Of a stretch of 64,000 nucleotides of DNA, positions 41,119-50,550 are shown piece after piece (the stretch's first letter is position 1; each line of letters begins with the position of its first letter). The translations under genes were made by a program, and so were the position numbers. The stretch covers positions 1-64,000 of the forward strand of contig JAYVTG010000008.1 of the NCBI GenBank assembly GCA_043774625.1. Reading direction: 5' to 3'. Under the pieces are notes generated by a model. The model did not search any database. It saw only the letters and a list, made by a program, of their open reading frames with translations, and was not told the DNA's origin. Origin of the DNA: JAAFIP01 sp043774625. GTDB taxonomy: Bacteria > Pseudomonadota > Gammaproteobacteria > Burkholderiales > Burkholderiaceae_C.

Positions 41119-43476
41119 TTACGCAGTGGTTTTTTCGTACAAGTGAACTTGAAAACCGTTGAAAACTCTGCCAATCTCGTCTGGTTTTCCCAAGTCCTGC
41201 ACCGCGTCTGCAATCGAGTCGTGGTACTTCAGCTTTAGTAGCGGTGTCAGCTTGGCTTGGTCTAGTTCGTCAACGCCTTGCGCTACATAATGCGACAACA
41301 CAAAATCTAAAAATACCTTCTGCCTGGTATTGAAGTTCTGGCTAATCACGGCCATTGCTCTGTCTGCACGCTCTTCGCGGGTAAGCGGCTCCAGCGCATA
41401 GGCCACATGCGCCAGCACGTCAAACAAATCACTTTTCTCTGCATCAATGATTTTTTGCATCTCGGCAAGCTGCGCGGCGCCAAAGCCCTTTTCGGCCAAA
41501 CCGTCCAGCAACTTGCGGCGCGTGTCTGGCGCGCTCCACAGTGCGCGTAGCTCGTTTTCGTTCTGAAAAAAATCAGGCAATTGACCAAACATCGCCTGCA
41601 TAAACTGCTGCGCCGACATGGGCGTGCCGTCCGGGTGCCAAAAACTGGTGACCACCATATGCTGAATGCGTCGAGATTTACCGTCTGCAAGCTCCACCTT
41701 GGCTTTTCGACTAGACAGCGTGTCAAGCCCAGGCTCGCGCACTTCGTTAGCTGGTGTGGCCGGGGGTGGCGGCCATACTGGAGGTAACTTAGTCGATTCA
41801 ACAACCTCTATGGGTTCACCGTCCCATTCAGGGTCGCTGAAGTGGTGGTGCGCTTTTACAAAATCATAAATCGTGAAATAGTCTTTGCCGTCATACAGCC
41901 GCGTGCCCCGACCAATAATCTGTTTGAACTCAATCATCGACGCCACAGGCCGCATCAGCACAATGTTGCGCACATTGCGCGCGTCTACACCAGTGGACAG
42001 TTTTTGTGATGTCGTCAAAATCGTCGGTATGGATTTTTCATTGTCTTGAAACGTGCGCAGCTTTTCCTCGCCCTGTGCGCCGTCGCTAGCTGTTACCCGG
42101 TGGCAATAGTCCGGGTCTTTGCTGGTTTTTATTTGGTTGACCACATCACGTACCGCCAGTGCATGGTCTTGCGTGGCGCAAAACACCAGCGTCTTTTCTT
42201 TCTGGTTCATCTGTGCCATAAAAATCTCTACCCGCTTGCGTTCTCGCTCCTTGATCTCGATGATGCGGTTAAAGTCTTTCTCGGTATAGCGCTTACCTTT
42301 TTCCAGCTCGCCGTCCAGCACCGTATCGTCGGCGGTGTACACATAGTCGTCCAGCGACGTAGTAATTTGCTTTACCCGAAACGGCGTCAAAAACCCGTCG
42401 TTGATGCCGTCCTTCAGTGAATAGATAAACACGGGTTCACCAAAATATGCATACGTGTCTACGTTGTCTTTGCGCTTGGGCGTAGCGGTTAAGCCAAGCT
42501 GCACTGCCGGTGCAAAATATTCCAAAATGCCGCGCCAATTACCTTCGTCGTTCGCGCCGCCTCGGTGGCATTCGTCAATCACGATAAAGTCAAAAAAGTC
42601 TGGCGGGTATTCGCCAAAATAGGGCGATGGCTGCCCGTCTTTGGGTGGCCCGCTCATAAAGGTTTGAAAAATGGTGAAGAACACGCTGCCGTTTTTGGGC
42701 ACTTTGCCTTGTCTGCGAATGTCCTCTGGCGCTATTCGCACCAACGCATCTTCTGCAAAGGCTGAAAACGCGTTGTAGGCCTGGTCTGCCAATAGATTGC
42801 GGTCTGCCAAAAACAAGATGCGTGGCCTGCGCGGTTGATGCGTCACCCCGTCGGTTTTTTTCCAGTCAACCAAATTCCAGCGGCTGTGAAACAGCTTCCA
42901 TGCCAACTGAAAAGCAATAAACGTTTTGCCAGTGCCTGTAGCCAGCGTCAACAAAATACGCTGCTGCCCATCGGCTATGGCCGCCAGCACCCTTTCAATG
43001 GCAATGTCTTGGTAATAGCGGCCTTGCCAGTAGCCGCCGTTGTCTTCAAAGGGCACAGCCGCAAAGCGGTCGCGCCAGGCGTTGGGCACGGCAAACTGGC
43101 GGTTCCATAGCTCATCGGGCGTGGGGAATTTTGCTAGTTCAGCCTCGGCAGCGGTTTGCATGTCAATGCCATAAAAACCTTGCCCGTTGCTGGCGTAGGT
43201 AAAGCGCACAGCCAATTTGGTAGCGTAGTCTTTGGCCTGCGCCACACCCTCGGTCAATGCCTTGTCCCAGGCCTTGGCCTCCAGCACGGCCATCTTGGTG
43301 TTGCGGTATTCCAGCACATAGTCTGCCGTCAGCGCCTTGCCGCGCCTACCCGCGCCTTCAATGCGGCCCAGCGTAATGCTGTATTCGCGCCGAATGCGAC
43401 TGCCTTCCACCACGCCCCAGCCCGCAGCGGCCAGTGCTGGGTCTATGTGTTCAGCGCGGGTTTCGGCTTCATTCAT
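41119..43476 (-). CDS. hsdR: Type I restriction enzyme, R subunit (EcoAI/EcoEI type)
   Basis: Motor and nuclease of a type I restriction system. The 785-aa protein has the nuclease motif DYVLEYRNTKMAVLEAKAW (D...ExK) at residues 50-72, helicase motif I TLATGTGKTFIAFQ, motif II FIVIDECHRGG, motif III GLTATPKRKDNVDT and motif VI IIGRGTRLYDGKDYFTIYDF. The EcoEI-type C-terminal domain follows. Length fits the IB group (about 800 aa). It is the last gene of the hsdM-hsdS-dinD-fic-hsdR run and overlaps the end of the fic frame by 8 bp, so it is likely translated by coupling. Confidence 0.95.
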   Translation of the reverse strand: MNEAETRAEHIDPALAAAGWGVVEGSRIRREYSITLGRIEGAGRRGKALTADYVLEYRNTKMAVLEAKAWDKALTEGVAQAKDYATKLAVRFTYASNGQGFYGIDMQTAAEAELAKFPTPDELWNRQFAVPNAWRDRFAAVPFEDNGGYWQGRYYQDIAIERVLAAIADGQQRILLTLATGTGKTFIAFQLAWKLFHSRWNLVDWKKTDGVTHQPRRPRILFLADRNLLADQAYNAFSAFAEDALVRIAPEDIRRQGKVPKNGSVFFTIFQTFMSGPPKDGQPSPYFGEYPPDFFDFIVIDECHRGGANDEGNWRGILEYFAPAVQLGLTATPKRKDNVDTYAYFGEPVFIYSLKDGINDGFLTPFRVKQITTSLDDYVYTADDTVLDGELEKGKRYTEKDFNRIIEIKERERKRVEIFMAQMNQKEKTLVFCATQDHALAVRDVVNQIKTSKDPDYCHRVTASDGAQGEEKLRTFQDNEKSIPTILTTSQKLSTGVDARNVRNIVLMRPVASMIEFKQIIGRGTRLYDGKDYFTIYDFVKAHHHFSDPEWDGEPIEVVESTKLPPVWPPPPATPANEVREPGLDTLSSRKAKVELADGKSRRIQHMVVTSFWHPDGTPMSAQQFMQAMFGQLPDFFQNENELRALWSAPDTRRKLLDGLAEKGFGAAQLAEMQKIIDAEKSDLFDVLAHVAYALEPLTREERADRAMAVISQNFNTRQKVFLDFVLSHYVAQGVDELDQAKLTPLLKLKYHDSIADAVQDLGKPDEIGRVFNGFQVHLYEKTTA

Positions 43477-43756
43477 TGTCTAGTGCAATCTGGGTGAGCA
43501 ATGCAAACAAAGGTTGGTTGATATAAAAATTGGTGCGCCCAATTTTTCTCTTTCCCACAAAACCTGCTGCGCTCAGCGCATCCAGATGTTTGGCGGCCGT
43601 GATGCGCGAAACCCCAAGATCTTTTTCTACAAATTCAATCTTGGTGTAGGGGTAACGAAACAAATTATTCAAAAGCTCCTGGCTATACACCTTGGGCAGC
43701 GCCTCGCGCAGCCTGTGCTTGGTGTCTTGCATCAGCGTGCGCATTTGCTTGATGAG
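43469..43756 (-). pseudogene. C-terminal winged-helix part of fic, behind an in-frame amber stop
   Basis: Directly after the TAG that ends the fic frame, the same frame continues LIKQMRTLMQDTKHRLREALPKVYSQELLNNLFRYPYTKIEF and then a winged helix (VSRITAAKHLDALSAAGFVGKRKIG). This is the usual C-terminus of large Fic proteins. ATG at 43744 could allow separate translation of a 91-aa DNA-binding-like peptide. Its end overlaps the hsdR start. Confidence 0.7.
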
Positions 43757-44536
43757 CTACACTTCGCTTTTTGCCGTTAAGGCCACGCCCTTGAGCATGT
43801 ACACACACCAAGGTGCCCAGTCGCGCGTGAGGCGCGTGCTTTGCAGCAGCGCGTAATAGCTCATTTTGGTCGAGGTGATATAGCGGCTCAAATACAGCAC
43901 AGGCAAATCCAATAGGCCTTCGCGCTGCAGCATCAGCAAATTCAGAATGCGCCCGGTGCGACCGTTGCCATCGTAAAACGGATGAATACTTTCAAACTGA
44001 TGGTGAGCCACGGCCATGCGCAGCAAAGGGTCTAGCTTGTCATCCGTATGGATAAAGTCCACCCAATCTTGCATCAGCTTTTTTACCAGTTGGGCATCTT
44101 GCGGCGGCTCGTACACCACTGCACCTGTGCTTTGGTTTTTCAAAACCGTGCCGGGCAGCTTGCGCAGGCTCGCATTGTTTTGCTCTACCTCTGCCTGCAC
44201 GCGCAGCACTGTGGCCAAGCGAATCAGCCCAGATTGCGCCACATCTTGTGTGCCCACGCGCAGGGCGGCCACATAGTTTTGCACCTCTTTGGCCGCGCAC
44301 GCGGTTGAGCTGTTCTGATCGTAGGCGTACAGCTCATCATGCGTGGTGATGATATTTTCAATTTCAGAGCTGTCTTTGGCCTCTTGAATGGCCAGCGTGT
44401 CCAGCAAAATGCTACTGTTGGGTAGAGCCTCGCACAAACCCTTGAGCTCGGCCAAATGCCGGTGTGCCAGCGCTAAAGCCTGCCATACCTGGGGCGACTC
44501 TAAGCTTTGGCTGCTGGGAATATCTAACTCAGTCAC
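43757..44536 (-). CDS. Fic-domain adenylyltransferase, truncated by in-frame amber
   Basis: Fic enzymes attach AMP (or other nucleotides) to target hydroxyls. The 259-aa frame has the active motif HPFYDGNGRTGRILNLLML with its catalytic His. Near residues 56-61 it has SSEIEN, matching the N-terminal (S/T)xxxE(G/N) inhibitory helix of class II Fic proteins. The frame stops at TAG (43757-43759), but the same frame goes on into the usual winged-helix tail. Without the stop it would be about 355 aa, the normal length for this Fic subtype. It sits between dinD and hsdR on the restriction operon strand, so it is probably part of the defence island. Confidence 0.8.
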   Translation of the reverse strand: MTELDIPSSQSLESPQVWQALALAHRHLAELKGLCEALPNSSILLDTLAIQEAKDSSEIENIITTHDELYAYDQNSSTACAAKEVQNYVAALRVGTQDVAQSGLIRLATVLRVQAEVEQNNASLRKLPGTVLKNQSTGAVVYEPPQDAQLVKKLMQDWVDFIHTDDKLDPLLRMAVAHHQFESIHPFYDGNGRTGRILNLLMLQREGLLDLPVLYLSRYITSTKMSYYALLQSTRLTRDWAPWCVYMLKGVALTAKSEV

Positions 44537-44763
44537 CGTGCGAATCCTTGTTGGCTGGGCTACACATGATAAGAAATTGCATTTTATCTTATCAAATTAG
44601 CAGTGATGTGTATAGAAAAATTAGGTTATTTATCACGTTCAGGGCAATGTGTTCAATTTTTCATGATTTTGCAACACGTTCTAAGGATGTGTCGCGTGAA
44701 GCGACATCTGCTGCGTGGTTCCATTTGAGTTTCAGCTTCATTCATGTGGCAGCCTTAAGCAGC

Positions 44764-45609
44764 TCACATCTTCCTCGTCAGTTTTTTCTTCGCACTTTCA
44801 ATTTGCTTGACGCTTTGCTCGGGTGTTGGCAAAGCTTCTGGCATCGTGCCACCCAGTTCACGAATGGTGTCACGAACTTTCTTGCCAACCTCGAAGTGGG
44901 TGTTGTTGGCGCGCTGCTTGCTGCGCACATTCTCGCGCTTCAATTTTTCTTCCGCCTGTGTAGCGCGAAAAAGGTTGGCCGCCAGCTCTGTGCTGCCCAT
45001 GTGATCCAAAATCTTCTGGCTCTTCTTCAGGCCTTTGCGGGTATGAATATCTTTTGCGCCCAAGCCGCCATACAAACCCTTGTAGCCATGGTCTTGGAAA
45101 ATAGCGTAGTCCAAAGGCGTGACGACACCCGCGTCCTTCGCCGCTGCAGCCAAGTATTTGTTGTGAGCCGCCAATTCATTGCGAATGGCAAGCCGCTTGT
45201 CATCCTCAGACAATTGCGCAAACTTCGCGTTGTCTTCCAGTTCTTGGCGCCGTGTTTGCATCGCAAAATAAGTTTGGCCATTTGCAATCACGGGTTTGGA
45301 TGGATCACCGTTTTGCACGACCAAATAGCAGGCATAGCGAGACAAGCGCACATCGGCAATTTCACGCTGCGCTCCCGAGCCAATTTCGACCATTGTGAGG
45401 ACATCCTCAATATGGTTTTCCGCTGGCTGGCCACTGTTCAGACAGGCCTCCTTAGCGCGCTCAATCACAGGCAGAAAATGGCGGTATTGGGAGTAATCCA
45501 GTACCTCGGCCAATTGCCTTGCTAGCCAGAACTCTTGACCTGCAACATCGGTATGCCGAATGCCTTCAAAGGTAGCGTGGTGCTGATTGGCAATGCGTTT
45601 GTTGGTCAT
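44764..45609 (-). CDS. dinD: DNA-damage-inducible protein D (DinD)
   Basis: DinD is an SOS-regulated protein that in E. coli inhibits RecA strand exchange. The 281-aa chain has the Bro-N-like start HATFEGIRHTDVAGQEFWLARQLAEVLDYSQYRHFLPVIERAKEAC, followed by VRLSRYACYLVVQNGDPSKPVI and the long helical C-terminus (AANLFRATQAEEKLKRENVRSKQ). It lies 46 bp after hsdS and 227 bp before fic, all on one strand; dinD-like genes are often carried within type I restriction loci. I see nothing in the 44537-44763 gap. Confidence 0.92.
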   Translation of the reverse strand: MTNKRIANQHHATFEGIRHTDVAGQEFWLARQLAEVLDYSQYRHFLPVIERAKEACLNSGQPAENHIEDVLTMVEIGSGAQREIADVRLSRYACYLVVQNGDPSKPVIANGQTYFAMQTRRQELEDNAKFAQLSEDDKRLAIRNELAAHNKYLAAAAKDAGVVTPLDYAIFQDHGYKGLYGGLGAKDIHTRKGLKKSQKILDHMGSTELAANLFRATQAEEKLKRENVRSKQRANNTHFEVGKKVRDTIRELGGTMPEALPTPEQSVKQIESAKKKLTRKM

Positions 45610-45655
45610 GGCATTTCTCTCGCTAAAGATGTAAAACTTGGCAGGATTTCAGGGG

Positions 45656-46861
45656 CTACAGCGCCCCGCTGAAGGCTTGGTGCAGCAGGGATTTTTTCAG
45701 GGCTTCGAGGGCGCTGATTTTTTGTTGGTAGAGGGATTCGAGGCGTTGGGTTTCGGTGGAGAGTGCGTCTAGCTTTGCCGCTAATTCGCGCTGAATTACG
45801 ATGGGCGGACAGAGAAATTCAAAGTCTTTAATTTGCTGACCGCTGATGTGCGGAACACCGCTACCCGTTTGAACACTCAAAATATGCTCAGTGAATGCAT
45901 GACTACTAATTAGGCTGAGCAAAAAGCGTGCATTCATATTTTCTCTAGTACGAATACAAGCAGTTCGTTGAACCAGTAGACAAGGTAAGTCTTGAGTGCT
46001 GACGATTGCTCGTTTTAAGCCAGCCTTTACCCAAGGTCGATCCATAGCCAGCACGATATCGTCTTCAGCTAGTTGATATTTTTCATAGGGTTCAAGATTA
46101 CTGAGCGGCCATCTTTTTGCGTCATCCCAACGGATCGCACCTTGCATGATGTTGTCGCCGCGTAGAAGATTGATTGAGTCATCAGCCTCTGTGTACAGCG
46201 TGCTCTTGAATGCGAATCCCAGAAGCAAGTCAATTTCCTTCCCTAAAGTTGTAGTTTTCCAGCCTGTGCCACCTCTGAAAAAAACCGATTGCAGGTGGCT
46301 TTCGAAGAGGGCGCGGGCGTTTTGGAGGTTTTTTTCGGCGTTGGCTTTGGCGGTGGCGATGTGGGCGAAGGCTTCGTCTAGGAGGGTGACGATGCGTTTT
46401 TGTTCTTTAAGCGGCGAGATTGGAATTTGAATTTCCTTGAGCTTACCGCCCGAGAGTTCTTTAAAAGTCGCGCCGCTTCCTAAATCGTTTAATAACTGAG
46501 TGATGCTGCTGAGGAAGTAATAGAGATATTTGGTATCAAGCTCTTTTTTTGGCACTAAGCCTTTGCAGCCTTGATTGGTCGCCATTGGCTCTGTGTTGAT
46601 GACCAAGTAACCAATCGGTGCACGCGAGGACAGAATGACTGATTGTGGAGGTAACAAACGAGCAGAGCTGTCTCTCACGCCATCATCTGTAATGGTTCGA
46701 TCAGTTTGCGCAATGTAGGGAGATGCGCGTTTGCCCATCTCGGCTGGTGTCACCCACTGATTTGGTCCGTTCCAATATTCTGCTACTCCAGTTTTCGGTG
46801 TGCCACCGTTAACAACATCGCAAACATCGCCAATTGTCTTCCGCTCCCATCTAGCTTTCAT
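45656..46861 (-). CDS. hsdS: Type I restriction-modification specificity subunit
   Basis: HsdS sets the bipartite recognition sequence. The 401-aa protein has two target-recognition domains (first: WERKTIGDVCDVVNGGTPKTG to IQIPISPLKEQKRIVTLLDEAF; second: WKTTTLGKEIDLLLGFAFKS to FEFLCPPIVIQRELAAKLDAL). Each is followed by a coiled-coil spacer (ATAKANAEKNLQNARALFESHLQSVF and TQRLESLYQQKISALEALKKSLLHQAF). Its ATG overlaps the hsdM stop by 4 bp (ATGA). The second domain has lower GC than its neighbours, as is usual for exchanged recognition domains. Confidence 0.95.
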   Translation of the reverse strand: MKARWERKTIGDVCDVVNGGTPKTGVAEYWNGPNQWVTPAEMGKRASPYIAQTDRTITDDGVRDSSARLLPPQSVILSSRAPIGYLVINTEPMATNQGCKGLVPKKELDTKYLYYFLSSITQLLNDLGSGATFKELSGGKLKEIQIPISPLKEQKRIVTLLDEAFAHIATAKANAEKNLQNARALFESHLQSVFFRGGTGWKTTTLGKEIDLLLGFAFKSTLYTEADDSINLLRGDNIMQGAIRWDDAKRWPLSNLEPYEKYQLAEDDIVLAMDRPWVKAGLKRAIVSTQDLPCLLVQRTACIRTRENMNARFLLSLISSHAFTEHILSVQTGSGVPHISGQQIKDFEFLCPPIVIQRELAAKLDALSTETQRLESLYQQKISALEALKKSLLHQAFSGAL

Positions 46862-48312
46862 AACAACGCCCTGATGTTCTCCAGAACCCGCGCACTCTCC
46901 ACATCCAAGCCCGCAATTTGTTCCATGATCTCTTGCGGGCTGCGGTGAATCACTTCTTCATTGCCGCTCGGGTTCTTCAATGACAAGTCGTAGCTGGCCG
47001 TGTCAATTTTCTTAACGTCAACGCTCCAGCTTTTGGCAGAATCGGCGCTGGTTTTTTGCAGCTCCACAAACTCGGCCAAATCTGCGTCATTAAGCGGATT
47101 AGTTTTACCCATATTGCGGCCGGGGTTGAGCTGGTAGTACCAGACCTTGCGCGTTGGCGACCCTTTTTCAAAAAACAACACGACGGTTTTCACGCCTGCG
47201 CCTTGAAAAGTGCCGCCAGGGCAGTCCAGCACGGTATGCAGGTTGCAGCTTTCTAGCAGGAGCTTGCGCAGGGCGACGGAGGCATTGTCGGTGGTGCTTA
47301 AAAAGGTGTTTTTAATCACGACGGCGGCGCGGCCACCGGCTTTGAGCATTTTGATGAAATGCTGTAGGAAGAGAAAAGCCGTTTCGCCGCTACGCACGGG
47401 AAAGTTTTGCTGCACCTCGGGGCGTTCTTTGCCACCAAAGGGCGGGTTGGCCAGGATGATGTGGTGGCGGTCTTTTTCTTGCACGTCGGCCAGATTTTCG
47501 GCCAGCGTGTTGGTGTGCATGATGTTGGGTGCTTCGATGCCATGCAAGATCATGTTCATGATGGCGATCACGTAGGCGAGGGATTTTTTCTCTTTGCCGT
47601 AAAACGTACGGGTTTGCAGGGTTTTCAGGTCGCTGGTCGTGAGCTTTTTGCTGGTTTTTAGGTAGTCAAAAGCCTCGCACAAAAAGCCTGCGCTGCCGCA
47701 GGCGGGGTCGTAAATCGTTTCGCCCACCTGGGGCTTGACGACTTGGATCATCGCGCGAATCAGCGGACGCGGGGTGTAATATTCGCCGCCGTTGCGCCCG
47801 GCGTTGCCCATGTTTTTGATCTTGGCTTCATACAGGTGCGAGAGCTCGTGCTTTTCGGCTTGGGAGTTAAAGCGCAGCTCGTCAACATGGTCAATGATGT
47901 CGCGCAGGGTGTAGCCACTGCGGATTTTATTTTTGATCTCGCCAAAAATCTCGCCGATTTTGTATTCGATGGTGCCCGGGCCGCTGGCTTTTTGCTTGAA
48001 GGCGTGCAGATAGGGGAAAAGCGTGGTGTCCACAAACTGCACCAGATCGTCACCGGTCAGTGCTTTGTTGTGGTCGAGCTTGCCGTCTGCGCCTTTGGGG
48101 GCGGCCCAAGTGTCCCAGCGGTAGGGGGTGGCCAGAATATGGCTGTATTTTTTGCCTTCCAGGGTGGCGATAGCGGCTTTTTCCAGATCCAGGCTGTCCA
48201 GGTATTTGAGGAACAGCAGCCATGAGGTTTGCTCGGTGTAATCCAGCTCGGTGGTGCAGCCGCTTTCTTTCCACAGGGCGTCGTCAATGTTTTTGAAGGT
48301 TTGTTCAAACAT
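46858..48312 (-). CDS. hsdM: Type I restriction-modification DNA methyltransferase (N6-adenine)
   Basis: HsdM methylates adenine within the HsdS target and, with HsdR, restricts unmodified DNA. The 484-aa protein has an N-terminal helical domain (LDYTEQTSWLLFLKYLDSLDLEKA), the SAM-binding YDPACGSAGFLCEAFDYL, and the catalytic ILANPPFGGKERPEV (NPPF). The last 30 residues form the helical HsdS-binding tail. It is the first gene of the operon; a 42-bp repeat copy lies directly upstream of its start. Confidence 0.96.
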   Translation of the reverse strand: MFEQTFKNIDDALWKESGCTTELDYTEQTSWLLFLKYLDSLDLEKAAIATLEGKKYSHILATPYRWDTWAAPKGADGKLDHNKALTGDDLVQFVDTTLFPYLHAFKQKASGPGTIEYKIGEIFGEIKNKIRSGYTLRDIIDHVDELRFNSQAEKHELSHLYEAKIKNMGNAGRNGGEYYTPRPLIRAMIQVVKPQVGETIYDPACGSAGFLCEAFDYLKTSKKLTTSDLKTLQTRTFYGKEKKSLAYVIAIMNMILHGIEAPNIMHTNTLAENLADVQEKDRHHIILANPPFGGKERPEVQQNFPVRSGETAFLFLQHFIKMLKAGGRAAVVIKNTFLSTTDNASVALRKLLLESCNLHTVLDCPGGTFQGAGVKTVVLFFEKGSPTRKVWYYQLNPGRNMGKTNPLNDADLAEFVELQKTSADSAKSWSVDVKKIDTASYDLSLKNPSGNEEVIHRSPQEIMEQIAGLDVESARVLENIRALL

Positions 48313-48331
48313 GGGGTATTTTTCTTGGTAA

Positions 48332-48373
48332 CACTATCAATTCAGTAGCTGCTCGCGCATATTCCACGCTGGC
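48332..48373 (-). repeat. 42-bp interspersed repeat, upstream of hsdM
   Basis: CACTATCAATTCAGTAGC to CCACGCTGGC, in the 83-bp gap between the aminotransferase end and the hsdM start, overlapping the likely hsdM promoter. Confidence 0.88.
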
Positions 48374-48395
48374 ATCAGGCAGTTTTAGCCTGTTT

Positions 48396-49583
48396 TTATA
48401 GTTTGGCGAGACGATCCAGCGCTAATTGCAGCGTTTCGTCTTTTTTGGCAAAGCAAAACCTCACCACGCGCTGGTCAAAGCCGTTGCCGTAGAAGGCGGA
48501 CAGGGGAATGGCGGCTACGCCGATGTCGGTGGTGAGCCATTTGCAGAATTCGGCTTCACTCAATCCCTTGGCTGCGGGCAGGCCGGAGATGTCTACGCAC
48601 TGAAAGTAGGTGCCTTGGGTTTTGAGTGGTTGGAGTTTGGTTTTGGCCAGGCCTTGCAAAAACAGGTCGCGCTTGCGTTGGTAAAAGGCGGGTAGTTGTG
48701 CGTAGGGTGCGGGGTCGGCCATATACGAGGCCAGGCCGTGCTGCATGGGGGTGTTGACGGTGAACACGTTGAACTGGTGCACCTTGCGAAATTCTGCCGT
48801 GAGCGGCGCGGGCGCGGCAACAGTGCCTACCTTCCAGCCAGTCACGTGGTAGGTTTTGCCAAAGCTGCTGACGATAAACGTGCGGGCGGCCAGGCCAGCG
48901 AAGCGGGCGGCGCTTTGGTGTTGTTGGCCGTCAAACACCATGTGTTCGTACACTTCGTCGCTGATCAGCAGCACGTCGGTGGGGGCCAAAATCTCTTGCA
49001 GGCGCAGCATGTCGGCCTCGCTCCAGATGGTGGCGCTGGGGTTGTGCGGGCTGTTGATCAGGATGGCGCGCGTCTTTTCGTTTATCGCTGCGCTGATTTT
49101 GTCGAAGTCGGGACGAAAGCTGCCAGGCGTCAAGGGCACACGCACCACGGTGCCACCGGCCAGTTCGATATTGGGTACGTAGCTGTCGTAGCAGGGCTCC
49201 AGTACGATGACTTCGTCGCCCGGGCGCACGACGGCCAGAATGCACGTGATGATGCCTTGCGTAGCCCCGGCGGTGATGGTAATTTCATTCGCAGCCGAAT
49301 ACTGGCGCGCGTGAAGCGCTAGTATTTTGCTAGCAATTGCATCACGCAGCGCGGGTATGCCTGTCATAGGCGGGTACTGGTTCAGGCCCTTGGTCATGGC
49401 ATCTGTGACGGCATTCACCAGCTTGGGGTCGCAGTCAAAGTCTGGAAAGCCCTGGCCCAGATTCACCGCACCTTTTTCCGTGGCCAGCGCCGACATGACG
49501 GTGAAAATGGTGGTGCCAACGGCGGGCAGTTTGGTTTGCAGAACCGGTGTTCTGGGCAGGTTGTGTTGTAAAACGGCAGACAT
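48396..49583 (-). CDS. PLP-dependent aminotransferase (YbdL/methionine aminotransferase type)
   Basis: Fold-type I aminotransferase, 395 aa. VNLGQGFPDFDCDPKLV near the N-terminus, ITAGATQGIITCILAVVRPGDEVIV, NSPHNPSATIW, ISDEVYEHMVFDG and the PLP lysine in SSFGKTYHVTGWKVG match the YbdL group, which prefers methionine and related amino acids. I use the ATG at 49583 (MSAVLQHNLP); an 18-residue upstream extension lacks similarity. It lies 25 bp after cysB on the same strand, which suggests a sulfur-amino-acid function. Confidence 0.88.
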   Translation of the reverse strand: MSAVLQHNLPRTPVLQTKLPAVGTTIFTVMSALATEKGAVNLGQGFPDFDCDPKLVNAVTDAMTKGLNQYPPMTGIPALRDAIASKILALHARQYSAANEITITAGATQGIITCILAVVRPGDEVIVLEPCYDSYVPNIELAGGTVVRVPLTPGSFRPDFDKISAAINEKTRAILINSPHNPSATIWSEADMLRLQEILAPTDVLLISDEVYEHMVFDGQQHQSAARFAGLAARTFIVSSFGKTYHVTGWKVGTVAAPAPLTAEFRKVHQFNVFTVNTPMQHGLASYMADPAPYAQLPAFYQRKRDLFLQGLAKTKLQPLKTQGTYFQCVDISGLPAAKGLSEAEFCKWLTTDIGVAAIPLSAFYGNGFDQRVVRFCFAKKDETLQLALDRLAKL

Positions 49584-49608
49584 GGTGGACTGGCTATAAA
49601 AATAAAAA

Positions 49609-50550
49609 TCAGAGTTCGTAATCGTCCGTATGGCCATTCATGGCCTTGGTGATCAGGTTGCGGTTCAGGCGATCGCTCAGCAGTTCGGCAAAGGTGTAAA
49701 CAAAATTGCGCAGATACGCGCTGCGCTTAAAGGCCACGCGCGCTGTGTTTTTGCCAAACAAATGGCCAGCGGGTTTGACCACCATATCTGCGGGAACGTT
49801 ATCTTTTACAGACATTTCTGCCACGATACCCACGCCCAGGCCCGTGCGTGCGTAGGTGATGATCACGTCAGAGTCAATCGCTTCTAGCGCAATGCGGGGC
49901 GTTAGCTTTTTGGCTGCAAATGCAGCGTCAATCTTGGTGCGGCCCGTAAACGACGGGTGGTAGGTAATCAGCGCCTCGTTAGCCAGGTCTTGCAAAGTCA
50001 CCAACTGCACGTGCGCCAGTTTATGGTCTTTGGGCAGTACCAGCACGTGCTGCCATTCATAGCAGGGCAGGGTTATCAGATCTGAGTAGTCTGCTAGCGA
50101 TTCAGTAGCAATGCCAATCTCGGCTACCTCGTCAATCAGCATTTTGGCAACCTGGTCAGGCGCGCCCTGGTGCAGGCTGATATTGACTTTGGGAAAAGTC
50201 TCACGCAGTTTGGTGATGGGACCAGGCAACACATAGCGCGCCTGGGTATGTGTGGTGGCAATCGACAAGGTGCCACTGTCTTGCAGGCTAAATTGTTCGC
50301 CGATGCGCTTTAAATTGCCCACCTCGCGCATGATGAGTTCAATGCTTTTGAGTACATGCTGGCCAGGTTCGGTGATGCGTTTGAGCCGCTTGCCGTGGCG
50401 CGCAAAGATGTCTACGCCCAGTTCTTCTTCCAGCTCAATAATAGCTTTGGACACGCCGGGCTGCGAGGTGTGCAGTGCTTTGGCTGCCTCGGTCAGGTTG
50501 AGGTTGCGCCGTGCGGCCTCTTGCACAAAACGGAATTGATGCAGGTTCAT
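49609..50550 (-). CDS. cysB: LysR-family regulator CysB
   Basis: CysB activates sulfate-assimilation genes in response to acetylserine. The 313-aa chain starts with the winged HTH NLHQFRFVQEAARRNLNLTEAAKALHTSQPGVSKAIIELEEELG, then shows IATTHTQARYVLPGPITKLRE and ALEAIDSDVIITYARTGLGVGI, which are characteristic of CysB/Cbl. It lies 28 kb from the cys operon and just upstream of the aminotransferase gene. It is divergent from gspA, with 148 bp between. Confidence 0.94.
   Translation of the reverse strand: MNLHQFRFVQEAARRNLNLTEAAKALHTSQPGVSKAIIELEEELGVDIFARHGKRLKRITEPGQHVLKSIELIMREVGNLKRIGEQFSLQDSGTLSIATTHTQARYVLPGPITKLRETFPKVNISLHQGAPDQVAKMLIDEVAEIGIATESLADYSDLITLPCYEWQHVLVLPKDHKLAHVQLVTLQDLANEALITYHPSFTGRTKIDAAFAAKKLTPRIALEAIDSDVIITYARTGLGVGIVAEMSVKDNVPADMVVKPAGHLFGKNTARVAFKRSAYLRNFVYTFAELLSDRLNRNLITKAMNGHTDDYEL

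Noticed and set aside
44464..45525. Plus-strand open frame of 353 codons opposite dinD
   Set aside because: It is a shadow of dinD, with Cys/His/Leu-rich composition and no domain.
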